Shown here in pieces: positions 41,386 to 48,950 of a stretch of DNA of 64,000 nt. The stretch spans positions 1 through 64,000 of the forward strand of contig NZ_JADFBX010000019.1 of the NCBI RefSeq assembly GCF_015223055.1. Reading direction: 5' to 3'. The notes beneath the pieces are model-generated. The model saw only the letters and a program-made list of their open reading frames with translations, had not been told where the DNA came from and did no database searches. Origin of the DNA: Pedobacter sp. MC2016-24. GTDB taxonomy: Bacteria; Bacteroidota; Bacteroidia; Sphingobacteriales; Sphingobacteriaceae. Each line of letters starts with the position of its first letter. Position 1 is the stretch's first letter. The translations under genes were made by a program, and so were the position numbers.

Positions 41386-41973
41386 TTATGAGTGATCATG
41401 CCCTATTTTTTTAACTATTTTTGCGGGAACACCAGCCACGACAACATTATCGGGAACATCTTTGGCTACTACCGCACCTGCTGCCACCACAGCGTTTTCC
41501 CCGATGGTAACACCTGGCAATATGGTTGCACCAGCACCAATCCAAGCATTTTGTTTAATCAGAATGGGCTGACATAGCATTCCCCGTCTTTCAGATGGAG
41601 ATAAAGGATGGTTTTCCGTAACAAGATTTACCCTCGGACCGATAAGAACGTGGTCTTCTAGTGTAATCCCTCCCATATCCAAAAATGAACAGGCATGATT
41701 GATAAATACATGTTTACCAATGTCAATAAAACGGCCAAAGTTGGTATAAAATGGAGTGAACACCGTTGTGCTTTCATCCAGCGAAGAGCCAATAATTTCA
41801 CTCAGTTTACTCCTTGCATCATTGATATTTGTCGAAGCGTTAAGTAAAGGGGATAGGGCAATGGTACGATGAACTACCTCATCTACCCTATAGAATTCAG
41901 GATCATCCAGGTGAACAAGCTCACCCGCTTTTAATCTATGGAAGATATCTTTCATACCACAAAGTTCGGTCAT
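41386..41973 (-). CDS. Hexapeptide-repeat O-acetyltransferase
   Basis: A 195-residue left-handed beta-helix acetyltransferase of the maltose/galactoside O-acetyltransferase (Maa/LacA/NodL) group. The N-terminal helical cap is followed by hexapeptide coils, catalytic His in TENHPL, and the coil LIKQNAWIGAGATILPGVTIGENAVVAAGAVVAKDVPDN. Acetyl-CoA is the expected donor; the acceptor sugar is not known. It lies between an AraC regulator and an alpha/beta hydrolase on the same strand. Confidence 0.9.
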   Translation of the reverse strand: MTELCGMKDIFHRLKAGELVHLDDPEFYRVDEVVHRTIALSPLLNASTNINDARSKLSEIIGSSLDESTTVFTPFYTNFGRFIDIGKHVFINHACSFLDMGGITLEDHVLIGPRVNLVTENHPLSPSERRGMLCQPILIKQNAWIGAGATILPGVTIGENAVVAAGAVVAKDVPDNVVVAGVPAKIVKKIGHDHS

Positions 41974-42018
41974 TGCCGTACCTGTAGTTAAAGATTATCA
42001 AACCAATAATTAAGAAAT

Positions 42019-42897
42019 TCAAACCAACTCCGAACGGAAGGATGTTGGATTGCTCCCTGTCGCCTTTTTAAAGAAATTATTGAAATAAGTTGGATACTCA
42101 AAGCCAAGCGCATAGGCGATTTCTGAAATGTTCCAATCGGTATGTATCAGCAGTGCCCTAGCCTCGGTAATGATGCGTTCTGTTATGTGAGCAGTTGTTG
42201 GTCTTCCAGTAACTTCCTTTACCGCACGGTTTAAATAATTGGCGTGCACATTCAGTGCGATGGCATAATCCTGCGCCGTTCTGAGCTTTAGCGGCCTATC
42301 AGTGGTTTCTACAGGAAACTGCCTTTCCAATAGCTCGAAGAAAACAGCAGTCAGGCGACCTGCCGCATTTTTGTGATGATCGAAGTCAGCTAATGGCTGG
42401 ATTTTTAATGCTTCATGGATAATCAGGTTGATGTAATTTCTGATCAGATCATCCTTAAAGGCATAATCGCTCTTTTGTTCGGCTATCATTCTTAAGAAAA
42501 GAGAGTTCAGGAAGGCCCTTTTTTCCTCATCAATTTTGAGTATCGGTGTCCCCCCTATTTTGAATAATGGGGAATGCTGCAGGCTCTCACTGCGCGCTAA
42601 GGCATTAAAAAAGTCTTCAGAAAAAAGCACGGTATAGCCAACATAAGTGGTAGATAGCGTTTCCCACGAATAGGGAATGTGCGGATTGCCAAAGAACAAA
42701 ATCGTCCCCTCATGCTCGAAACTCCTATCCGCATAATGAACGATACTTCTTCCGGTAGTAAGACAGATCTTATAGAAATCCTTGCGGTTATAGATTTTTG
42801 TTGCTTGGCTGTCAGCCTCAAGCTGCCATACATTAAAACCTTTCAGCTTTAACTCACTATTGAATTCTGACACCTGACGTTCGATTTTCGCAGCCAT
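42019..42897 (-). CDS. AraC-family transcriptional regulator
   Basis: A 292-residue regulator. The N-terminal part is a cupin-like sensor domain (GRSIVHYADRSFEHEGTILFFGNPHIPYSWE); the C-terminal 100 residues contain the two helix-turn-helix motifs (AQDYAIALNVHANYLNRAVKEVTGRP and WNISEIAYALGFEYPTYFNNFFKKATG). It probably controls the adjacent acetyltransferase/hydrolase genes or the upstream oxidase-like cluster. The flanking 187-bp gap (42898-43084) holds no gene. Confidence 0.9.
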   Translation of the reverse strand: MAAKIERQVSEFNSELKLKGFNVWQLEADSQATKIYNRKDFYKICLTTGRSIVHYADRSFEHEGTILFFGNPHIPYSWETLSTTYVGYTVLFSEDFFNALARSESLQHSPLFKIGGTPILKIDEEKRAFLNSLFLRMIAEQKSDYAFKDDLIRNYINLIIHEALKIQPLADFDHHKNAAGRLTAVFFELLERQFPVETTDRPLKLRTAQDYAIALNVHANYLNRAVKEVTGRPTTAHITERIITEARALLIHTDWNISEIAYALGFEYPTYFNNFFKKATGSNPTSFRSELV

Positions 42898-43084
42898 AAT
42901 ACAAAGTTAAGAAATTCAATCTGCCAAACAGTTATTGGATACCAAACAAAATGAGCATAAGAATATGAAACAACCGATTGAGCATGCAGATGACGAACTC
43001 GTTTTATCGGGATGGAATCCCAGAGAGGGTCGAACTTTGCCGCCAACTAAAAATAAATTTGTGTTTTCAGGAATATACCAACTC

Positions 43085-44137
43085 CTAGTTCAACTTTCTG
43101 AATATTTCTAGCATGGTCTCTTTATCTAGGCTTTCCATATCAACCAATTTCAGCGATTTCACCATTTTTAGCGTAGTAGTCTTATAGTGCAGGAAATGGG
43201 GAGTTATCAGGTGCGACTGGTAGGCAGCCTTATCGGCATACATTTCGATGATGCGGATCTGGGTAGGGCTTTCCCTTTGGTACATTGGAAAAATGGCAAT
43301 GACGCCTGCTTCCAGTTTCACAGAGGCAGAGGCTTCTTCCTTCAGGATAGCATTATACTGCTCTAGATATTCAGGTAAGATTTCAATCTCTGAAATGCGT
43401 ACCATCATCTCTGGTTTAACTACCGGAACAAGTGGTTTTTCAATGAGCTGTCTAACCGTATTTGCCTGGGTGATACTCACATGGGTTTCGATCAGCTTTG
43501 CAAGCTGTTCCAGTTGGGCAACTGTAATGCCCGTATTTTTCCCCATATTGATATGGGACTGCAATTGCCCCTCAACTCCAGGTATCGAGGCCAAAGCGGC
43601 AATGGTGACCAGCTCCCTTTGCTGATAGCTGAGGACATCACTCGCAAAGATGTCTGCGAACAAATGTTCTTTTAGAAAAGCATCTATCCGGGGCGCAAAT
43701 TCTCCGAAGCCCGGTGCAGGTTTTAATTGTGCCGTTCGGGTCAGTTCTTCCAACACCTTTCTCCCTTGGTCATATTTATCAGAAGGAGTATTTGCGACGA
43801 TGATTTTATCACCATTAACATCCTTTATGCCACTAGCTTTTCTTTCCTCAACAACAGTCTTAAATGTATTAATTGCATTTAAACTTCGTGGAAAACCGCA
43901 ATATGCATAAAGCTGGACCAACTCCTCTTTTATTTCATTAATAGTCAATCCATTATCTAATCCTTTATTTAACTGAATTTTAAGCGCTTCAAGTTTTCCG
44001 ATCGCCGTCAATGCAGAAATCGTTATCAGGCTTTGCTGTTGAATATCCAGGATATCTTTACGCTGTGCATTCATATTTATAGTAGTTAAAATGACACCAG
44101 ATAGCGTCATTATCCATTTCCACTTGTTTATTCCCAT
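43085..44137 (-). CDS. Carboxymuconolactone decarboxylase-like / ABM monooxygenase fusion
   Basis: A 350-residue exported protein (signal peptide ending MNAQR). It has two carboxymuconolactone-decarboxylase-like units (about 30-110 and 135-230: LVQLYAYCGFPRSLNAINTF; QRELVTIAALASIPGVEGQLQSHINMGKNTGIT) followed by an antibiotic-biosynthesis-monooxygenase (ABM) domain at the C-terminus (VRISEIEILPEYLEQYNAILKEEA...FPMYQRESPTQIRIIEMYADKAAYQSH). The typical AhpD Cys pair is not apparent. It overlaps the cupin gene by one base (TAATG), so coupled translation is likely. The fusion and export are unusual. Confidence 0.85.
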   Translation of the reverse strand: MGINKWKWIMTLSGVILTTINMNAQRKDILDIQQQSLITISALTAIGKLEALKIQLNKGLDNGLTINEIKEELVQLYAYCGFPRSLNAINTFKTVVEERKASGIKDVNGDKIIVANTPSDKYDQGRKVLEELTRTAQLKPAPGFGEFAPRIDAFLKEHLFADIFASDVLSYQQRELVTIAALASIPGVEGQLQSHINMGKNTGITVAQLEQLAKLIETHVSITQANTVRQLIEKPLVPVVKPEMMVRISEIEILPEYLEQYNAILKEEASASVKLEAGVIAIFPMYQRESPTQIRIIEMYADKAAYQSHLITPHFLHYKTTTLKMVKSLKLVDMESLDKETMLEIFRKLN

Positions 44138-44649
44138 TATTTTTTAATCTGATCATTAGCTTCACCGAAAACTTTATCAGTTACAGCTTCAAGCCAAACA
44201 TTTTCATTGATTGTCGGATTACAAGTTATGCCTATGTGTGAAAACCAGCTATTTGCCGTCGCTCCGTGCCAATGCTCCACATGAGCTGCAATTTCTACAA
44301 CATCACCCAACTGCAGGTGTCTTGAACGTTTCCCTCTCTCCTGATAAAGTCCTTCACCGCCTACGACAATTAAAATCTGTCCGCCGGTGTGCCTGTGCCA
44401 ATTATTTCTGCAACCAGGTTCAAAGGTTATATTAGCCATGGGAACGTTCAAATCCTTGTTGGTTGTAAGTGTTGCCAGATAAGATTTACCTGTAAAATAT
44501 TGTGCATACACCGCATTTTCTTCTCCGGTAGGGAAATCACTGATTTTTGGAATTTCTGTATTCATTTTTTCTGCTTTTTTATTGTTACATGACAGCATTG
44601 CTGCTAAATAGCAAGCGATCATTAATATTTTTTGACCATTCTTTTTCAT
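44137..44649 (-). CDS. Cupin-domain lipoprotein
   Basis: A 170-residue lipoprotein (lipobox MLSC) with one cupin domain. The metal-binding motifs are present: WHRHTGGQILIVVGGEGLYQERG (motif 1, His-His-Gln) and HVEHWHGAT (motif 2). Small cupins of this sort are commonly encoded with carboxymuconolactone-decarboxylase-like genes, here overlapping by one base downstream. Role unknown. It is divergent from an AraC-family gene. Confidence 0.88.
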   Translation of the reverse strand: MKKNGQKILMIACYLAAMLSCNNKKAEKMNTEIPKISDFPTGEENAVYAQYFTGKSYLATLTTNKDLNVPMANITFEPGCRNNWHRHTGGQILIVVGGEGLYQERGKRSRHLQLGDVVEIAAHVEHWHGATANSWFSHIGITCNPTINENVWLEAVTDKVFGEANDQIKK

Positions 44650-44837
44650 CTAAATTTAATTGATAGTTTCCAACCTTCCAGTTTTTCTTATCCTTATTTA
44701 ACTACAAGAAGTCAATGGTACAAATATCGCCAATATGCCTAGCTTCGGCATTATACGTACTACTGTATTATTTACCACTTTTACTGATATCGTATCGGCA
44801 TTAGTGCTCAATAGCTTAGGTTTATTAAGTTTGTAAC

Positions 44838-45734
44838 ATGAAAGACGTAGAAAGGATTGATACGGTAAGGCAATACAACGAATCTATGGGTGTGGATACA
44901 CTGCACCCATTGGTAAGCGTGGTTGATTTTGATGAGATCCCAACTTATCATCAATTTCAAAGATATATGGGCATATATGCTGTATTCCTGAAGTACATCA
45001 AATGTGGGGATATGCGATACGGCTGTCAACCGTATGATTATGAAGATGGCACACTTGTGTTTATTGCACCCGGCCAAGTGTACGGCATTAGCAGTAAAGG
45101 GGAAATCATCAAGCCCTCGGGTAAAGCACTGGTATTCCATCCCGATCTGATTGTCGGCACGCATCTTGGGAACCACATTAAGGACTATTCATTTTTCTCG
45201 TACGATGTGAACGAAGCGCTCCATCTTTCAAAAAAAGAAAGAGCAACGATTAACGACTGCTTTATAAAGATTGTCTCTGAGATTGACTCCAATATCGACA
45301 AACATAGCAAGAGACTGATCGTATCCAATATTGAGCTTTTCCTTAATTATTGCATGCGTTTTTACGATCGCCAGTTTATCACCCGTACAAATGTCAATAA
45401 CGATCTGCTTGTACGGTTTGAAAACCTATTGAAAGGCTACTTCCAATCAGATCTTCCTCACAACTTGGGTCTCCCGACTGTTGCCTGGTGCGCCGATCAA
45501 TTGCATTTGTCACCAAACTATTTTGGGGACCTGATTAAAAAGGAAACTGGAAACACAGCATTGGACTACATCCAATCAAGGATAATTGAAGAAGCAAAAA
45601 ACAAGATATTTGATCCTAAAAAATCTATTAATAACATCTCCTCCGATCTCGGCTTTAAATACCAACAACATTTTACCCGTCTATTCAAACAAAGGACAGG
45701 AATGACACCAGTTGAGTATAGGAATTTGAATTAA
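44838..45734 (+). CDS. AraC-family transcriptional regulator
   Basis: A 298-residue regulator: an N-terminal cupin-like domain (DYEDGTLVFIAPGQVYGI) and a C-terminal AraC DNA-binding domain (TVAWCADQLHLSPNYFGDLIKKETGN; SINNISSDLGFKYQQHFTRLFKQRTGMTPVEYRN). It is divergent from the cupin and fusion-oxidase genes and is likely their regulator. A TAAGTTTG sequence (44826-44833) only 5 bp before the ATG would imply a leaderless transcript if it is a promoter. Confidence 0.92.
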   Translation: MKDVERIDTVRQYNESMGVDTLHPLVSVVDFDEIPTYHQFQRYMGIYAVFLKYIKCGDMRYGCQPYDYEDGTLVFIAPGQVYGISSKGEIIKPSGKALVFHPDLIVGTHLGNHIKDYSFFSYDVNEALHLSKKERATINDCFIKIVSEIDSNIDKHSKRLIVSNIELFLNYCMRFYDRQFITRTNVNNDLLVRFENLLKGYFQSDLPHNLGLPTVAWCADQLHLSPNYFGDLIKKETGNTALDYIQSRIIEEAKNKIFDPKKSINNISSDLGFKYQQHFTRLFKQRTGMTPVEYRNLN

Positions 45735-46359
45735 ATACGCCGTAACCAAAAACGGCTCAAAGCGCAGGAACAGCACCTAAAGAAACTCAAGTCAACTTGA
45801 TTAATGTCAATAATTAAAGAAAAATGCCCACAGCGTTATGAAAATAACCGCCTGCGGTTGCTATGAAGTAATATGTTTCGAAAGAAAAGATATGACACCA
45901 ACTGGATTAAAATAGTTCTAAGCTAATCTCCTCTTCCCCCCTTACCAGACTGAACCATTGGCAGGAATACTTTGAACAAGGCTGAGATATCAAAAAACCC
46001 AGATTTTGCATAAAAAAACCGGACTTTGAAGTGTTCAAAGTCCAGTTGTACCCATCAAGAGAATTACATAGAACATTTAATTGCCTTCTGTATGATATTA
46101 GAACCCATTATTGAAGATTTGAGATCCAAAAAATTTGTAGATTTTTAACAAAATTGATCCGACAAGTTGAAAATTTCAGCTCCATAGACAAAGTTAGTTC
46201 GAATTAAAAACTTGGCAGAATCAAATTTAATTCTGTATAGATTATTTAAATCCATGTAAATTATAGATGCTCATTCCCATTGAGAAGCTTATTTTTTAAT
46301 CCCAAAGTTGGGTTTTATAGATCCCTTTTACATAAGTTCGCATATATCACATTCGGGTT
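45735..46359. other. Long AT-rich intergenic region
   Basis: A gap of 625 bp with no supportable gene. It contains a 10-bp hairpin (46021-46043) and, near the right end, a short CCCAA / TTGGG repeat. Base composition is more AT-rich than flanking genes, fitting accessory DNA. Confidence 0.5.
46021..46043 (-). terminator. Orphan minus-strand terminator-like hairpin
   Basis: GGACTTTGAA and TTCAAAGTCC form a perfect 10-bp stem with a 3-nt loop; on the minus strand GGTTTTTTT follows. No minus-strand gene lies directly upstream of it. Confidence 0.55.
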
Positions 46360-47148
46360 ATGACATTTAAAGATCAAATCACTATCTATCAAACCAATGA
46401 TGGAACTACTTCTATTGAAGTTAAACTGGAAAATGAGACGATTTGGCTAAACCAAGCTCAAATAACAAATTTGTTTAAAAGGGATAGAACTGTAATCACT
46501 AAGCACATTAACAATATCTTTAAGGAAAAAGAACTGGAGGAAAAAAGCAATGTGCAAAAAATGCACATTGCTAATTCCGATAGGCCAGTAAATTTCTACA
46601 GCTTAGATGTAATAATTTCAGTCGGCTATCGGGTAAAATCATTAGAGGGAACAAAATTCCGTATCTGGGCAAATAAAATTCTTAAAGAATATCTAGTAAA
46701 GGGTTATTCTTTAAATGAAATGAGGTTGAGAGAACAAAATGAACAACTAAACTCTTTAAAGAACACCGTAAATCTTTTAAGCACCATACTTGAAAACAAA
46801 TCATTAAATACAGATGAAGCTACCGGGCTATTGAGAGTAGTAACAGATTATGCATATGCACTGTCTATATTAGACAAGTATGATCATCAGCAATTAATAA
46901 TCGAAGGAACAACTGCCGAACAACTATTTGTCATAAATTATGTCGAAGCAAAACAAGCAATACATGATCTCAAAGATAAATTCGGAGGCAGTTCATTATT
47001 TGGAAACGAAAAAGATGAATCTTTTAAAAGTTCAATTGCCACAATATATCAAACCTTTAATGGCATAGACTTATATCCAAGTGTTGAAGAAAAAGCGGCT
47101 AATCTATTATACTTTGTTGTTTATATATTCTGGCCTATTGTACAATAG
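46360..47148 (+). CDS. RhuM-family protein, truncated in Fic-like domain
   Basis: A 262-residue protein. Residues 1-115 match the RhuM domain (TIWLNQAQITNLFKRDRTVITKHINNIFKEKEL... NFYSLDVIISVGYRVKS..FRIWA), followed by a coiled segment and a Fic/DOC-like region (SLFGNEKDESFKSSIATIYQTFNGIDLYPSVEEKAANLLYFVV). Family members continue with NHPFxDGNKR, the Fic catalytic loop; here the frame departs at YIFWPIVQ and stops. So the AMPylation site is missing and the gene is probably a 3'-truncated relic. AT-rich codon use sets it apart from its neighbours. Confidence 0.8.
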   Translation: MTFKDQITIYQTNDGTTSIEVKLENETIWLNQAQITNLFKRDRTVITKHINNIFKEKELEEKSNVQKMHIANSDRPVNFYSLDVIISVGYRVKSLEGTKFRIWANKILKEYLVKGYSLNEMRLREQNEQLNSLKNTVNLLSTILENKSLNTDEATGLLRVVTDYAYALSILDKYDHQQLIIEGTTAEQLFVINYVEAKQAIHDLKDKFGGSSLFGNEKDESFKSSIATIYQTFNGIDLYPSVEEKAANLLYFVVYIFWPIVQ

Positions 47149-47181
47149 CTAATTCAGGCTTTATAACAAGCTATTAGGCCA
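47131..47181. repeat. Interrupted inverted repeat over the rhuM stop
   Basis: AGCTATTAGGCCA (47169-47181) is the reverse complement of TGGCCTA plus ATAGCT in 47131-47150, where the left arm is split by TTGTACA. The left arm spans the truncated end of the rhuM gene, so it could be a scar or a terminator. Confidence 0.5.
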
Positions 47182-47387
47182 ATATAGACCATGACGAAAT
47201 TGTTCTCTTATAATATCCTTGGAAGCGGAAATATTAAAACACTTTTCTTCACAAGAGATATTATATAAGTTAAGAAAGAAACTAAAAACAAAGTCATCTA
47301 ACAACCTAAAAATCAATAGATTAAGAATACACAGAATATAAAAAATGCTTAAAAAAAGGACTTAAAAAGAGAAATTAAAAACACAAA

Positions 47388-47416
47388 AGCCTAACAATCA
47401 ACATGTTAGGCTTTAA
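47388..47416 (-). terminator. Terminator of tRNA-Leu
   Basis: AAAGCCTAACA and TGTTAGGCTTT form an 11-bp stem a few bases beyond the tRNA 3' end on the minus strand. Confidence 0.8.
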
Positions 47417-47423
47417 AAAAGTG

Positions 47424-47507
47424 TACCCAAGAGGAGATTCGAACTCCCACGCCGTTGCCAGCGCCAGCCCCTCAAGCTGGTGCGTCTACCAATTTCGCCA
47501 CCTGGGT
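47424..47507 (-). tRNA. tRNA-Leu (anticodon GAG)
   Basis: An 84-nt type II tRNA. Acceptor ACCCAGG pairs with CTTGGGT, the anticodon loop is TTGAGGG (anticodon GAG), the variable arm is long, and the T-arm loop is TTCGAAT. CCA is not encoded. It differs from the Leu(UAA) copies at 8.5-8.8 kb. Confidence 0.95.
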
Positions 47508-47529
47508 ATTTTGTGTTGCAAATATAGAT

Positions 47530-48294
47530 TTATTCAGTTGATATTATCAAGCCATCGTAAGCTAATTTTATATGATTTGGCAATTCTTTTTCCACTTCCG
47601 CGTGTAAACCCAGATTATGACTGATGTGCGTGAGGTAGGTAGTCTCCGCTCCCACCCGCTCTGCAAACGCAATCGCTTCATCCAAAGTGAAATGAGAAAT
47701 GTGCTGCTCTCGCTGCAAAGCATTGACTATCAAAACCTTTGTCCCTTTCAACTTCTCCATTGATGATTCCGAAACCGTCTTGGCATCCGTGATATAAGTA
47801 AAATCACCAATCCTGTACCCCAAAATTGGCAATTTATAGTGCATAATATCAATCGGAATGATTTTCGTTTTCCCAACCTCAAAAATTTCATCCGTAATCG
47901 TATGCAAATCTATTTGAGGCAGTCCCGGGTAGTGTGCCTCCGCAAAAATATAGGAAAACTCTTTTTTCAACGCTTGCTGTACACGCTCTGTGGCGTAAAT
48001 ATCAATATTCTTTTTAAGCAGATAATTGAATGGCCGGATGTCATCCAGGCCCGCTACATGATCTTTATGCTCATGCGTATACAATATCGCATCCAGATCT
48101 TTCACTTCAGCACGGAGCATCTGGTACCTGAAATCCGGACCACTGTCAATCACAATGGTTTTATCTCCGGTTTCGATCAGCACAGATACCCGCAAGCGCT
48201 TGTTACGCGGATCGTCCGACTGGCATACCGCACAATTGCATGTGATAACGGGAATCCCCTGTGACGTACCTGTTCCTAAAATTGTGATTCTCAT
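47530..48294 (-). CDS. MBL-fold metallohydrolase, PhnP-like
   Basis: A 254-residue metallo-beta-lactamase-fold hydrolase. It has TGTSQGIPVITCNCAVC at the start (PhnP/lipoate-synthesis-associated Cys pattern), the THEHKDHVAGLDDIRPF metal motif, Asp in ITDAKTV and a late His in THISHNLG. PhnP-type enzymes hydrolyse cyclic phosphodiesters; the substrate here is not certain. Its ATG overlaps the LolA-like gene stop (ATGA), so it is in the ftsK-lolA operon. Confidence 0.9.
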   Translation of the reverse strand: MRITILGTGTSQGIPVITCNCAVCQSDDPRNKRLRVSVLIETGDKTIVIDSGPDFRYQMLRAEVKDLDAILYTHEHKDHVAGLDDIRPFNYLLKKNIDIYATERVQQALKKEFSYIFAEAHYPGLPQIDLHTITDEIFEVGKTKIIPIDIMHYKLPILGYRIGDFTYITDAKTVSESSMEKLKGTKVLIVNALQREQHISHFTLDEAIAFAERVGAETTYLTHISHNLGLHAEVEKELPNHIKLAYDGLIISTE

Positions 48295-48941
48295 CTTAAA
48301 TCTACGACCTCTACGCCAGGATATTTTTTTGCATCAAAAGCGAAAGTACCAGCTGGTACCTTTGCATTAGGCACAATAGACTTGATGGTATAACTGTATT
48401 TATTGCCGTTTTTTTCAAAAACCTGCGCGCTCGAGATCTGTTTAGTCGCCTTGTCAATATTCAGCCGGATTTTAAATATCGTTTTACTGATGTCTATAGG
48501 AGTCAGGTCAATCACCTGGTAAGTCTTAGCGCCAGACTTCTGCTCGCCATTATAGATGTATTTATAGCCAGTTTCATAAATTGTAAATATCCTTGCCGGA
48601 TTTAAAGCATCAGCACTGTGGTCTACATTGGTTACCTGCACTTCTTTTTCTTCCTTAAGATAAGTCCAGAGTGTTTTGCCATCACTCAACATCTCCTGAT
48701 TGCTCAGCACAACTTTGTATTTATTCGTTTTAGATTGTACATATAAAGTCCCCGCCTGTGTTTCCTTAGCTTTTGCCTGCGGATTCTCCATCGTAAAACT
48801 GAAATCGGCCTTAACCATATCGTAAGAACGGTATTTTTTACTCACCTGGGCAAGTATAGTTTTAGCTTCCGCATCTTTCTGCGCCCTTGCCGTAAATACG
48901 AACCCGGCAGCAATTGTAAACAACAATATTATTTTCTTCAT
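48291..48941 (-). CDS. LolA-like outer-membrane lipoprotein carrier protein
   Basis: A 216-residue periplasmic protein with a signal peptide (ending FTARAQ) and the LolA-type unclosed barrel pattern: YRSYDMVKADFSFTMENP, AGTLYVQSKTNKYKVVLSNQEMLSDGKTLWTYLKEEKEVQVTNVD. It would carry lipoproteins from the inner to the outer membrane. It follows ftsK by 9 bp, a gene order also found in other Bacteroidota, and overlaps the MBL gene by ATGA. Confidence 0.9.
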   Translation of the reverse strand: MKKIILLFTIAAGFVFTARAQKDAEAKTILAQVSKKYRSYDMVKADFSFTMENPQAKAKETQAGTLYVQSKTNKYKVVLSNQEMLSDGKTLWTYLKEEKEVQVTNVDHSADALNPARIFTIYETGYKYIYNGEQKSGAKTYQVIDLTPIDISKTIFKIRLNIDKATKQISSAQVFEKNGNKYSYTIKSIVPNAKVPAGTFAFDAKKYPGVEVVDLR

Positions 48942-48950
48942 CTTTCTGTC

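Noticed and set aside
44808..45176. Minus-strand reading frame of 122 codons
   Set aside because: It lies antisense within the well-supported AraC gene and its promoter region.
46360..47148. Functional Fic AMPylation toxin
   Set aside because: The catalytic HPFxDGNKR loop is missing, so toxin activity of that kind is not supported.
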